Of a DNA stretch of 6,820 nucleotides, positions 1 through 6,399 are shown one piece after another. Position numbers and translations under genes: made by a program. The notes under the pieces were generated by a model. The model was not told the origin of the DNA. It did not search any database and saw nothing but the letters and a program-made list of their open reading frames with translations. Location of the stretch: NCBI GenBank assembly GCA_913056245.1, contig CAJXME010000063.1, positions 1 to 6,820 of the forward strand. The letters are read 5' to 3'. This stretch comes from an uncultured Alphaproteobacteria bacterium (GTDB taxonomy: Bacteria; Pseudomonadota; Alphaproteobacteria; Puniceispirillales; UBA1172). Numbering within the stretch: the first letter of the stretch is position 1; every line of letters begins with the position of its first letter.

Positions 1-311
1 GCAGCACGCAGATCAAAGGAAAGGCTGGTGGCATCGGAGTCAAGATTGCGAATACCAATCCGTTCGGTGCGCATTTCGCTTCGGATCGCCTCAGCGCTGT
101 TGCTCAATCGTTCTTCGATCACCTGATCCAATTCAACCTTAAGCAGGAGATAAGACCCACCCTGAAGATCAAGACCTAAATTGATCCGATTAAGACCAAG
201 AAAACTCTCGTCATCATCAGCATTGCCGATCACATTGGGTGAAGCCAAAACCGCACCCGCCAGCACAAACACGCTGATCAGCGCGATCTTCCATTTTTCA
301 AAAACAATCAT
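1..311 (-). CDS. secD: Protein translocase subunit SecD, N-terminal part (cut by window edge)
   Basis: SecD is an inner-membrane RND-type subunit that, with SecF, uses the proton gradient to help pull exported proteins through SecYEG. Only the first 103 residues are visible; the gene runs off the left edge. Seen: a short basic start (MIVFEKWK), a hydrophobic first membrane segment at about residues 9-25, and the hallmark LGLDLQGGSY at residues 45-54 that opens the first periplasmic domain. The start is the ATG at 311, which puts the membrane segment where the family has it; the upstream AGAG at 321-324 is a weak ribosome site. It lies 34 bases after the yajC stop on the same strand, the usual yajC-secD(-secF) operon, so it is probably cotranscribed and perhaps partly coupled. 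No frameshift or stop is visible. Assignment is firm; the rest of the protein cannot be judged. Confidence 0.95.
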   Translation of the reverse strand, partial: MIVFEKWKIALISVFVLAGAVLASPNVIGNADDDESFLGLNRINLGLDLQGGSYLLLKVELDQVIEERLSNSAEAIRSEMRTERIGIRNLDSDATSLSFDLRA

Positions 312-345
312 GTCTTGTTTCTCTGGTGATCAAGAAAGCGATCAA

Positions 346-699
346 TTACTTCTTTTTATCGGCTTTCGCGGCAGGTTTGATCGGGTTGCCATCTTTGTCA
401 CGGACTTCAGAGACCATGGCACGGATGACTTCAACCACCACACCCGATGCGATTTCCACATCAACGGTTTCGCTGCCTTCAGCCGCTTTGGTGACTTTGC
501 CTTTCAGGCCACCGGCGGTGATGACCATATCGCCTTTTTTCATGTTGTCGACCAATTGGCGATGTTCTTTCGCGCGTTTTTGCTGAGGCCGGATCAACAG
601 GAAGTAAAAAACAACAAAGATCAGCAGGAAAGGAAGCAATTGAGCAAGCGCACCACCACCACCGGCGGCGGCTTGGGCATAAGCTGGGGAAATAAGCAT
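346..699 (-). CDS. yajC: Sec translocon accessory protein YajC
   Basis: YajC is a small single-span inner-membrane protein that copurifies with SecD-SecF and the SecYEG holotranslocon. The 117-residue product is close to the usual family length of about 110. Seen: a short N-terminus with SPAYAQA (residues 4-10), a glycine/alanine stretch, one membrane helix at about 20-36, then the signature IRPQQKRAKEHR (36-47) and the soluble KGDMVITAGGLKGKV (55-69); the tail is lysine-rich. The reading frame extends back to an ATG at 786, but the ATG at 699 is preferred: it has GGAG at 706-709 with a 6-base spacer, and the extra 29 residues have no family counterpart. It leads the yajC-secD unit and is divergent from the ATPase gene at 855. 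Assignment is firm. Confidence 0.96.
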   Translation of the reverse strand: MLISPAYAQAAAGGGGALAQLLPFLLIFVVFYFLLIRPQQKRAKEHRQLVDNMKKGDMVITAGGLKGKVTKAAEGSETVDVEIASGVVVEVIRAMVSEVRDKDGNPIKPAAKADKKK

Positions 700-705
700 G
701 AAGGT

Positions 706-709
706 CTCC
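706..709 (-). promoter_or_regulatory. Ribosome binding site deciding the yajC start
   Basis: On the minus strand GGAG stands 6 bases before the ATG at 699. This supports the 117-residue YajC rather than the longer version that would begin at the ATG at 786. Confidence 0.75.
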
Positions 710-733
710 ACGTCAGGAATTAAATACTGTTGG

Positions 734-763
734 AAGATACCCCCTAGGGCTTGAAATGTGCAA
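734..763 (-). promoter_or_regulatory. Candidate yajC-secD promoter
   Basis: Minus-strand TTGCAC (758-763) and TATCTT (734-739) are separated by 18 bases and could form a -35/-10 pair; transcription would begin near 727, about 28 bases before the yajC start. The boxes match the sigma-70 consensus at only about 3 and 4 of 6 positions. The placement is sensible because yajC must be transcribed from this gap, but this is a pattern guess, not a firm site. Confidence 0.3.
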
Positions 764-807
764 TGATAAACGCCATCAATATGCAAGTTTTTCGGCGAAA
801 TTTATCA
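764..807. repeat. Imperfect inverted repeat between yajC and the ATPase gene
   Basis: TGATAAA at 764-770 is mirrored exactly by TTTATCA at 801-807. The inner flanks also pair after a short gap: CGCC at 771-774 with GGCG at 794-797. The arms are about 20-30 bases apart, inside the 155-base divergent intergenic region. It could be an operator for a dimeric regulator, a hairpin in either leader RNA, or chance in AT-rich DNA. Confidence 0.4.
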
Positions 808-854
808 CTTTGTGGTATTTCTTTTCTGCTTAAGCGCGAACAAAAGGGGCTTTT

Positions 855-1742
855 ATGTCAACGGATTCTAATTCACGTCTCGAAAACCTACTGGAACGGC
901 TCACCATTGCGATGGAAACGGTCGCCGCCGCCCAGCCTTCGCCGATTGTGGCCACGGCTCCATCCCAACAGGCTGAAGCCTTTATATGGCAAGCCGCAAC
1001 AGAGCAGTTTTTACCCGTTCAGCGCGTCAATCGTATCCCCTTAAACCTATTGAAGGGCATTGATCTTCAGCAAGATGAGTTGATCGCCAATACGCAACGC
1101 TTTGCCGAAGGGATGATGGCGAATAACGCCCTCTTATGGGGCGCGCGCGGCACGGGCAAATCGTCGCTGGTTAAAGCCGTTCATGCGGAAATTGCAGCTA
1201 AGCATCCTTTGGTGTTGATTGAAATTCACCGCGAAGACCTATCCACCCTGCCGCAATTGCTCCACGCGCTGGGCCAAGACGAGCGGCGTTTTATCATCTT
1301 TTGCGATGATCTGGCCTTTGAAAGCGGTGAAAGTTCTTACAAATCCTTGAAGGCCATTCTTGAAGGCGGGATTGAAGGGCGGCCGCATAACGTCATTTTC
1401 TACGCGACGTCTAATCGCCGTCATCTGATGGCGCGGGATATGATCGAAAACGAACGCTCCACGGCCATCAACCCATCGGAAGCGGTTGAAGAAAAAGTCT
1501 CCCTTTCCGATCGCTTTGGGCTTTGGCTGGGCTTTCATTCGATTGATCAGGACACGTATTTGGCGATGATCAACAGTTACGCTGACGCCCTCGGGTTAGC
1601 CATGGGGGAACGTCGCGAGGCATTGCTGAAAGAAAGCCTGACTTGGTCGATCACCCGCGGCAGTCGATCGGGGCGCGTCGCTTGGCAATTCATCACCGAT
1701 GCCGCTGGCAAGGAAGGCATACCTATCTCTAAAATAATTTAG
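855..1742 (+). CDS. Uncharacterised AAA+-type ATPase of the DUF815 family
   Basis: This 295-residue protein is a predicted cytoplasmic P-loop ATPase. Seen: a variable N-terminus of about 45 residues rich in Ala/Pro/Gln; Walker A GARGTGKS at residues 96-103 (K102); Walker B RFIIFCDDL at 145-153 (D151, D152); a sensor-1-like YATSNRRHL at 183-191; SDRFGLWLGF at 218-227 with R220 as a possible arginine finger; and an arginine-rich sensor-2-like TRGSRSGRVAWQF at 267-279. This combination, especially ATSNRRHL and the SDRFGLWL region, is typical of DUF815 proteins, whose function I do not know to be established. No membrane segment or other domain is visible. The ATG at 855 has AGGGG five bases upstream. 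The gene is the only major plus-strand gene here: divergent from yajC and tail to tail with the lipoprotein gene, so it is likely monocistronic. Family call is good; the role is unknown. Confidence 0.88.
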   Translation: MSTDSNSRLENLLERLTIAMETVAAAQPSPIVATAPSQQAEAFIWQAATEQFLPVQRVNRIPLNLLKGIDLQQDELIANTQRFAEGMMANNALLWGARGTGKSSLVKAVHAEIAAKHPLVLIEIHREDLSTLPQLLHALGQDERRFIIFCDDLAFESGESSYKSLKAILEGGIEGRPHNVIFYATSNRRHLMARDMIENERSTAINPSEAVEEKVSLSDRFGLWLGFHSIDQDTYLAMINSYADALGLAMGERREALLKESLTWSITRGSRSGRVAWQFITDAAGKEGIPISKII

Positions 1743-1776
1743 ATATTTCAAATTATAAATAGGCGCTCTTAATCTG

Positions 1777-2697
1777 TTACGATAAATAATCTTGGGGGTT
1801 AACCGGGTTGCGAGCTTTGCGGATTTCAAAGTGAAGTTGGGGGCTATCAACCCGTCCTGTCATGCCGACTTTGCCAAGAATGTCCCCGCGATCAAGAAAA
1901 TCCCCTTCTTGCACCGTGACTTCTGAAAGATGGGCATAGGCGGTGATCCAGCCATCATCATGCTTGACCAAGACCAAATTGCCAAAGGCTTTCAAGCCGG
2001 AGCCGACAAAGGCCACTTCGCCTTTGTGCGAGGCGCGCACGTCAGCGCCTTCATTGGCGGCGATATTAACCCCATCATTTTGAACCCCTTTAGCGGTCAC
2101 GCCAAACGGTTCAATGATTTGCCCATTGACCGGCCACGTAAAGGCAGGGGCGGCTTCTGAATAGGTGACTGTGGTGGTTTTAAGCGACGTTTCAGGGATC
2201 GATGCCGTGCCAGTAACCGGTTGTTCAGGCACAACAGCCACTTCATCCGTAGCCGGAAGATCGAGGCTTGAGAAATCCAAATCGCGTGGGATCGCAATCG
2301 CCATGCCTTTGCGCAGGGTATAAGGTTCAATCAGGTTATTGAGGCTGATCAATTCTTCGGTGGTGACCTTGTAGCGCTTGGCGATGCTTTCCAGCGTTTC
2401 GTTTTGCTGGATGATATGTTGCCGTGGTTTTGGCACGCTCAGTGTCGTGACGCCGGTCAAATCATAGGGCGGGGCCAGATTATTGCCAACAATGATGCGC
2501 TTTGGCGTGACTTGATAGCGATTGGCGATCGTGTAAACCGTATCACCGGGCATCACCAAAATCACGCCCGTCGGCGGAACATCTTTGGATTCAACACGCT
2601 GTGGCGCATCCGTTACGGGCAAAAGGCCACGGTCATTGCCGCCGGTGCAAGCGGTTAAAATCAACAGCGGCATGATGATCAAGAGCCAGCGCGACAT
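1777..2697 (-). CDS. nlpD: NlpD-like lipoprotein, two LysM domains plus degenerate LytM (M23) domain
   Basis: This is probably an outer-membrane lipoprotein that binds peptidoglycan and activates septal amidases rather than cutting the wall itself. Seen in its 306 residues: a lipoprotein signal with lipobox LTAC (C17 lipidated); LysM repeats at about 45-89 and 92-138; a Thr/Pro/Val-rich linker at 140-185; and a LytM/M23 fold at about 186-305. In active M23 enzymes the first metal motif is HxxxD and the last HxH; here these read NDGVN (207-211) and QLH (287-289), so three of four key residues are changed, while H256 (AYAHL) and H289 remain. E. coli NlpD is degenerate in the same places. AGGG eight bases before the ATG at 2697 supports the start. 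It follows pcm, the surE-pcm-nlpD order known from enterobacteria. The NlpD role is inferred; DipM-like or other LytM factors are alternatives. Confidence 0.88.
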   Translation of the reverse strand: MSRWLLIIMPLLILTACTGGNDRGLLPVTDAPQRVESKDVPPTGVILVMPGDTVYTIANRYQVTPKRIIVGNNLAPPYDLTGVTTLSVPKPRQHIIQQNETLESIAKRYKVTTEELISLNNLIEPYTLRKGMAIAIPRDLDFSSLDLPATDEVAVVPEQPVTGTASIPETSLKTTTVTYSEAAPAFTWPVNGQIIEPFGVTAKGVQNDGVNIAANEGADVRASHKGEVAFVGSGLKAFGNLVLVKHDDGWITAYAHLSEVTVQEGDFLDRGDILGKVGMTGRVDSPQLHFEIRKARNPVNPQDYLS

Positions 2698-2727
2698 GAG
2701 CCTATCCCTATAACGGTAACCTTCCCT

Positions 2728-2755
2728 ACTCTAGCAAGATTTAACGGCTCTGCAA
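2728..2755 (-). promoter_or_regulatory. Candidate internal promoter before the nlpD-like gene
   Basis: In the 75-base gap between pcm and the lipoprotein gene, minus-strand TTGCAG (2750-2755) and TAGAGT (2728-2733) stand 16 bases apart. Transcription would begin about 24 bases before the ATG at 2697. The boxes match consensus weakly (3 and 4 of 6). The unusually wide gap, compared with 11-14 bases between the preceding genes, is the main reason to suspect a promoter. Confidence 0.25.
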
Positions 2756-2772
2756 CCGCGATGATGCTGAAA

Positions 2773-3420
2773 TCAGTCGTTCAAATCGGAAATCAGCGGC
2801 ACAAATTTTACCGCCAGTAATTTTTTTTCGGTGACCACGTTATCTTGAGATTTGGAATAGACGATGAGGTTTTGGTGATCGTCATGGTCGGCGATCGGCG
2901 CCACCATAATGCCGCCCGGCTTCAATTGTTCCAGCAATAAATCGGGGCGCGTGGGCGCGGCGCAAGTCAGAATAATGCGATCAAAAGGCGCGGCTTCAGG
3001 CCATCCTTGCGCGCCATCGCCCAATTTGGTGGTGAAATTGGTGATCTTCAATTGCGTCATCAGCCGTTCCGCTTCGACCAATAACGGGCGCAATCGTTCA
3101 ATGCTGTAAACCCGGCGGCATAATTGCGATAAGACAGAGGCCTGATAGCCTGACCCTGTGCCAATTTCAAGCACCCGTTCCCGCCTAGTTAAGGCTAGGG
3201 CTTCGGTCATGCGGGCGACAATATAAGGCTGGCTGATGGTCTGGCCATGGGCAATCGGCAACGACACATTGTCATAAGCGTGTTGCTGAAGCGGCGCGGG
3301 AATAAAAGCTTCGCGCGGAGTGGTTTCAATCGCGCTCAGAACAGCGGTATCCCTGATCCCCTGCCCCCGCAACGTCATGATCAATTCGGCTTTTTGCGTG
3401 AAGAAGGACGGTTCCATCAT
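2773..3420 (-). CDS. pcm: Protein-L-isoaspartate O-methyltransferase
   Basis: Pcm (PIMT) transfers a methyl group from S-adenosylmethionine to L-isoaspartyl residues in aged proteins, beginning their repair to normal aspartate; it is cytosolic. The 215-residue length is usual. Seen: PREAFIP near residue 35; the family signature LPIAHGQTISQPYIVARMTE at 54-73, including S63 of the TIS motif; SAM motif I VLEIGTGSGYQA at 83-94; the acidic VYSIERL at 104-110; GDGAQGWPEAAPFDRI at 134-149; and LKPGG at 166-170. The start is the first of two adjacent ATGs (3420), 14 bases after the surE stop. I see no Shine-Dalgarno there, so translation is probably coupled to surE. A run of eight A on the coding strand (plus-strand 2821-2828) lies near codons 198-200. 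Assignment is firm. Confidence 0.95.
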   Translation of the reverse strand: MMEPSFFTQKAELIMTLRGQGIRDTAVLSAIETTPREAFIPAPLQQHAYDNVSLPIAHGQTISQPYIVARMTEALALTRRERVLEIGTGSGYQASVLSQLCRRVYSIERLRPLLVEAERLMTQLKITNFTTKLGDGAQGWPEAAPFDRIILTCAAPTRPDLLLEQLKPGGIMVAPIADHDDHQNLIVYSKSQDNVVTEKKLLAVKFVPLISDLND

Positions 3421-3434
3421 GGGGCGGCCATGGC

Positions 3435-4211
3435 TTAGGCGGATTGCGCCATCTTAAGTGCATCAAGATGACGATAATCGGTCATATCAATGCTCAAAGG
3501 GCATACGGCAATGAAGCCATCAAACACCGCGCCAACATCGCTTTCCGCCGATAAACCTTCGCGCAAATTCCAATTGCCGATGCGATACGTGCCTTCCCCT
3601 TCGCCGGGGAGTACATCATCAGAGGCTTTATGACGGCCAACCGTCACGGCTTTAATGCCTTTCACCTCATCCGCGGGAACACTGGGGAAATTGATGTTCA
3701 TGATAATATGTTTCGGCCAGCCTTCATCCAGCAATTGTTTGAGCAAATCCGGAGCATGGGCAATCGCCGCGTCAAAAACCCGCGGGTCGTCAAGCGGCAT
3801 CCAGGTGCGATCAAATTTCTGGGAGATCGCAATCGCCGGCACGTTATGAACCGCCGCTTCCCACGCCGCGCCAATCGTGCCGGAACAGGTGATATCATCG
3901 GCAATATTCATTCCCAAATTCACACCGCTTAGCACCAGATCAGGCTTGTGGTCTTTCATGAAATGATTGATCGCCAAGATCATGCAATCGGTGGGCGTGC
4001 CGTCACAAGTCAAGCGATTCTCACCATGGGTGGTGACTTTCAAATCACGCCCCAAAGTCAGCGAGCGGCCAAAGCCCGAACAATTGTTATCAGGGGCAAA
4101 CACCCAGATATCATCGCTTAAGGTTCGAGCGATATCTTCAAGAACAGCAAGACCCGGAGCATCAATGCCATCGTCATTGGTAATAAGAATACGGCCAATA
4201 GGTTTGGTCAT
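3435..4211 (-). CDS. surE: 5'/3'-nucleotidase SurE
   Basis: SurE is a metal-dependent phosphatase that removes phosphate from nucleoside monophosphates and is linked to survival in stationary phase or stress. Numbered from the ATG at 4211 the product has 258 residues, a normal length. Seen: the N-terminal ITNDDGIDAPGL at 10-21 with metal-binding D13 and D14; APDNNCSGFGRSLT at 39-52 with metal ligand S45; and SGVNLGMNIADDITCSGTIG at 95-114 with N98, equivalent to the third metal ligand. All catalytic positions are kept. The ATG at 4211 has GGAG six bases upstream. Another in-frame ATG at 4223 overlaps the serS stop as TGATG and would add four residues, but has no visible ribosome site. It sits between serS and pcm; the surE-pcm pair is widespread in proteobacteria. 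Function firm, exact start somewhat uncertain. Confidence 0.95.
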   Translation of the reverse strand: MTKPIGRILITNDDGIDAPGLAVLEDIARTLSDDIWVFAPDNNCSGFGRSLTLGRDLKVTTHGENRLTCDGTPTDCMILAINHFMKDHKPDLVLSGVNLGMNIADDITCSGTIGAAWEAAVHNVPAIAISQKFDRTWMPLDDPRVFDAAIAHAPDLLKQLLDEGWPKHIIMNINFPSVPADEVKGIKAVTVGRHKASDDVLPGEGEGTYRIGNWNLREGLSAESDVGAVFDGFIAVCPLSIDMTDYRHLDALKMAQSA

Positions 4212-4217
4212 TTGAGG

Positions 4218-4221
4218 CTCC
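4218..4221 (-). promoter_or_regulatory. Ribosome binding site deciding the surE start
   Basis: Minus-strand GGAG lies six bases before the ATG at 4211, favouring this start over the ATG at 4223, which overlaps the serS stop codon. The site sits just past the serS stop, so ribosomes ending serS could reinitiate here. Confidence 0.65.
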
Positions 4222-4222
4222 A

Positions 4223-5509
4223 TCAAGACAATTTAAGCGTGGTCATGCCTCCCATATAGGGCTGAAGCACGTCAGGGATATGGATAGAGCCATCTTCTTG
4301 TTGATAATTTTCAAGCACCGCGATCATCGTTCGGCCAATCGCCAATCCCGACCCGTTGAGGGTATGAACAAATTGCGTGTCTTTATCGCCTTTATTGCGG
4401 AATCGTGCTTTCATGCGGCGGGCTTGAAACGGGCCGCAATTGGAACATGATGAAATTTCGCGATACATCCCCTTCCCGTCATCTTGCCCGGGCAGCCAGA
4501 CTTCAATGTCATAGGTGCGGCGCGCAGAAAAACCGGTATCGCCGGTGGATAGCATCATCACCCGATAACTCAGCCCCAACCGTTTTAAGATGTTTTCGGC
4601 GCAAGAGGTCATCCGTTCCAATTCATCGTCCGATTGGTCGGGTTCAACGATGGACACCAATTCGACTTTGGAAAATTGGTGCTGGCGGATCATGCCGCGC
4701 GTATCGCGCCCAGCCGCGCCCGCTTCAGCGCGAAAACAAGGGGTGTAAGCCGTCAGCCGCAAAGGCAGATCATCGGCGTCTAAGATTTCATTGGCCACCA
4801 GATTGGTAAGCGGCACTTCAGCCGTGGGGATCAACCAACGATCATCTTCGGTATGAAATAAATCTTCAGCAAATTTCGGCAATTGCCCTGTGCCTTGCAT
4901 GGTTTCAGATTTCACCAAGGCCGGCGGCAGAATTTCTTGATAACCAAACTCACCGCAATGGGTATCCAGCATAAAGGACGCCAAGGCACGTTCCAATCGA
5001 GCAAGGCCAGATTTCAGCACCACAAACCGCGCGCCGGACAATTTAGCGCCAGCCGCGAAATCCATCATCCCCAGCGATTCACCTAGGGCGACGTGATCTT
5101 GCGCGGGAAAGGAAAATGCGGTGGCCTCCCCTATTTTGCGGAGTTCAACATTATCGCTTTCATCAGCGCCATCAGGCACGCCTGCATCCAAAATATTCGG
5201 CAGGCTAAGCAACATAGCATCAAGGTCTTCGCCCAGTGTTTTTTCACGTTCTTCCAGCGCTGTCATTTCGGATTTGATCGCGGCGACTTCAGCCATGATC
5301 GCATCGGCGTCACCTCCGGCTTTTTTGATATCACCGATTTGACGAGAGGTTTCATTCCGCTTTTGTTGCAACTCTTGCAAGGTCGTGATGATCTGACGCC
5401 GTTCTTGATCGACGGCGAGAATAGCGTCCGATTGAGGCTCTAAGCCCCGGCGCGCCATCGCCTCGTCAAAAGATTTAGCATCATCACGAATAAAACGGAT
5501 GTCATGCAT
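4223..5509 (-). CDS. serS: Seryl-tRNA synthetase
   Basis: SerS charges tRNA-Ser (and tRNA-Sec where present) with serine, using ATP, in the cytosol; it is a class II synthetase. At 428 residues it is of normal bacterial length. Seen: N-terminal DIRFIRDD, then the tRNA-binding antiparallel coiled-coil arm at about 30-102; TAEVPL at 229-234 in the active site; motif 2 [21 protein letters not shown] at 259-279, broken here only by the usual loop; EISSCSNC at 351-358, the family serine-pocket region; and motif 3 [10 protein letters not shown] at 386-395 with R393. All signature residues are present. The ATG at 5509 has AAAGGAG seven bases upstream, the best ribosome site in the window. It lies 65 bases after tatC, enough for its own promoter, and 11 bases before surE. 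tatC-serS adjacency is common in alphaproteobacteria. Confidence 0.98.
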   Translation of the reverse strand: MHDIRFIRDDAKSFDEAMARRGLEPQSDAILAVDQERRQIITTLQELQQKRNETSRQIGDIKKAGGDADAIMAEVAAIKSEMTALEEREKTLGEDLDAMLLSLPNILDAGVPDGADESDNVELRKIGEATAFSFPAQDHVALGESLGMMDFAAGAKLSGARFVVLKSGLARLERALASFMLDTHCGEFGYQEILPPALVKSETMQGTGQLPKFAEDLFHTEDDRWLIPTAEVPLTNLVANEILDADDLPLRLTAYTPCFRAEAGAAGRDTRGMIRQHQFSKVELVSIVEPDQSDDELERMTSCAENILKRLGLSYRVMMLSTGDTGFSARRTYDIEVWLPGQDDGKGMYREISSCSNCGPFQARRMKARFRNKGDKDTQFVHTLNGSGLAIGRTMIAVLENYQQEDGSIHIPDVLQPYMGGMTTLKLS

Positions 5510-5516
5510 CGAAACA

Positions 5517-5523
5517 CTCCTTT
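5517..5523 (-). promoter_or_regulatory. Strong ribosome binding site of serS
   Basis: Minus-strand AAAGGAG stands seven bases before the ATG at 5509. It is the closest match to the Shine-Dalgarno consensus among the genes here, in line with independent, efficient initiation of serS after the 65-base gap from tatC. Confidence 0.8.
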
Positions 5524-5574
5524 AGGATCGCGGCAAACTTAATCACTTTACCATCAGCCGATGACGACCGATCG

Positions 5575-6399
5575 TTACGCCTCATCATCATCGTCATCAT
5601 ATTCGGGGGTTTTCACCATGATCCGAGCGCTGATGATGGACAACTCATAAAGCATGATCACGGGGATGGCTAGCATAACCTGCGAAATCACATCAGGAGG
5701 GGTCAGAATGGCCGCCGCGATGAAGGCCAGCAAAATGGCGTATTTGCGGTTCCGCGCCATGCCATTGGCGGTGATGATCCCAGCCTTGGCCAATAATAGC
5801 AACACCACGGGCAATTCAAAGGCAATGCCAAAGGCAAAGATCAGCCGCATCACAAGGCTAAGATATTCTGAAATGCGCGGCTCAACTTCAACCGACAGAG
5901 AAGCATCACCGCCACTGATTTGAAACGATAAGAAGAAATCCCATGCGAGCGGTATCACCAAGTAATAGACCATCGCCCCGCCCATAAAAAACAGCACCGG
6001 CGTAGCCACCAGAAAAGGCAGAAAGGCTTTGCGTTCGTTTTGATAGAGGCCGGGGGCAACAAACCGCCACACCTGCAATAAAATCACGGGAAATGAGATG
6101 AAAAGCGCGGCAAAGAACGCCACTTTAATCTGCGTGAAAAAGGCTTCATGCAAGGCGGTGAAAATCATGCGCCCCCCTTGTTCGGCCAATTGCACGGCAA
6201 GCGGACGCTGCAAAAATTCAAAAATCAGATCAGCAAAATTAGCGCTGCCCTCACCAAAAGGACGGATCAAAGACCCGATGAACAAGACTAAGAAAATCCC
6301 GACACAGACCCCAAGCCGATTGCGCAACTCAACCAAATGAGACAATAGCGGCATCGTGCCATCATTCAGATCACTATCGTTTTGTTGATTACCCGTCAT
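5575..6399 (-). CDS. tatC: Sec-independent (twin-arginine) protein translocase subunit TatC
   Basis: TatC is the polytopic inner-membrane receptor that, with TatB, binds twin-arginine signal peptides and recruits TatA to move folded proteins across the membrane. The 274-residue product is of usual length. Seen: the cytoplasmic motif MPLLSHLVELRNRL at 16-29, with its conserved HLxELRxR; RFVAPGLYQNERK at 112-124 with the conserved glutamate E122 of the signal-peptide site; FELPV at 194-198; and YAILLAFIAAAILTPPDVISQ at 220-240. Six hydrophobic helices lie at about 28-46, 93-111, 127-150, 181-203, 219-233 and 239-256. The C-terminal tail ends in five aspartates and a glutamate (268-273). The ATG at 6399 overlaps the tatB stop as ATGA and has no clear ribosome site, so translation is probably coupled to tatB. 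Assignment is firm. Confidence 0.97.
   Translation of the reverse strand: MTGNQQNDSDLNDGTMPLLSHLVELRNRLGVCVGIFLVLFIGSLIRPFGEGSANFADLIFEFLQRPLAVQLAEQGGRMIFTALHEAFFTQIKVAFFAALFISFPVILLQVWRFVAPGLYQNERKAFLPFLVATPVLFFMGGAMVYYLVIPLAWDFFLSFQISGGDASLSVEVEPRISEYLSLVMRLIFAFGIAFELPVVLLLLAKAGIITANGMARNRKYAILLAFIAAAILTPPDVISQVMLAIPVIMLYELSIISARIMVKTPEYDDDDDEA

Larger units (their letters stand above)
700..854. other. Divergent intergenic region (yajC / ATPase gene)
   Basis: This 155-base gap is the longest gene-free stretch in the window. It contains the start signals for two opposite transcripts: GGAG before yajC and AGGGG (845-849) before the ATPase gene. It also holds a CCCTAGGG palindrome at 742-749, the inverted repeat with arms at 764-770 and 801-807, and a T-rich stretch at about 787-830. 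I could not find a plus-strand promoter with convincing boxes for the ATPase gene, nor a match to the CtrA half-site pair TTAA-N7-TTAA. Confidence 0.7.

Noticed and set aside
328..345. Two copies of GATCAA six bases apart between yajC and secD.
   Set aside because: Too short and simple to mean more than chance in a 34-base spacer.
181..723. Plus-strand 180-codon open frame across secD and yajC.
   Set aside because: It lies opposite two clearly recognised genes, and its product has no recognisable features.
700..786. Longer YajC beginning at the ATG at 786.
   Set aside because: The added 29 residues have no counterpart in YajC and that ATG lacks a ribosome site, while the ATG at 699 has GGAG and gives the usual length.
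1734..1776. Possible terminator between the convergent ATPase and lipoprotein genes (ATAATTT at 1734-1740 and AAATTAT at 1750-1756).
   Set aside because: The stem would be seven A-T pairs with no GC core and no clear T-run; it is not a credible intrinsic terminator. I see no better hairpin in the 34-base gap.
2742..2756. Small hairpin CGGTT-GCAG-AGCCG on the minus strand after pcm.
   Set aside because: Only about five pairs including a G-T, followed by a mixed AT stretch rather than a U-run; too weak to call a terminator.
4405..4809. Plus-strand 134-codon open frame inside serS.
   Set aside because: It is antisense to conserved serS coding sequence, has a composition typical of shadow frames, and shows no domain.
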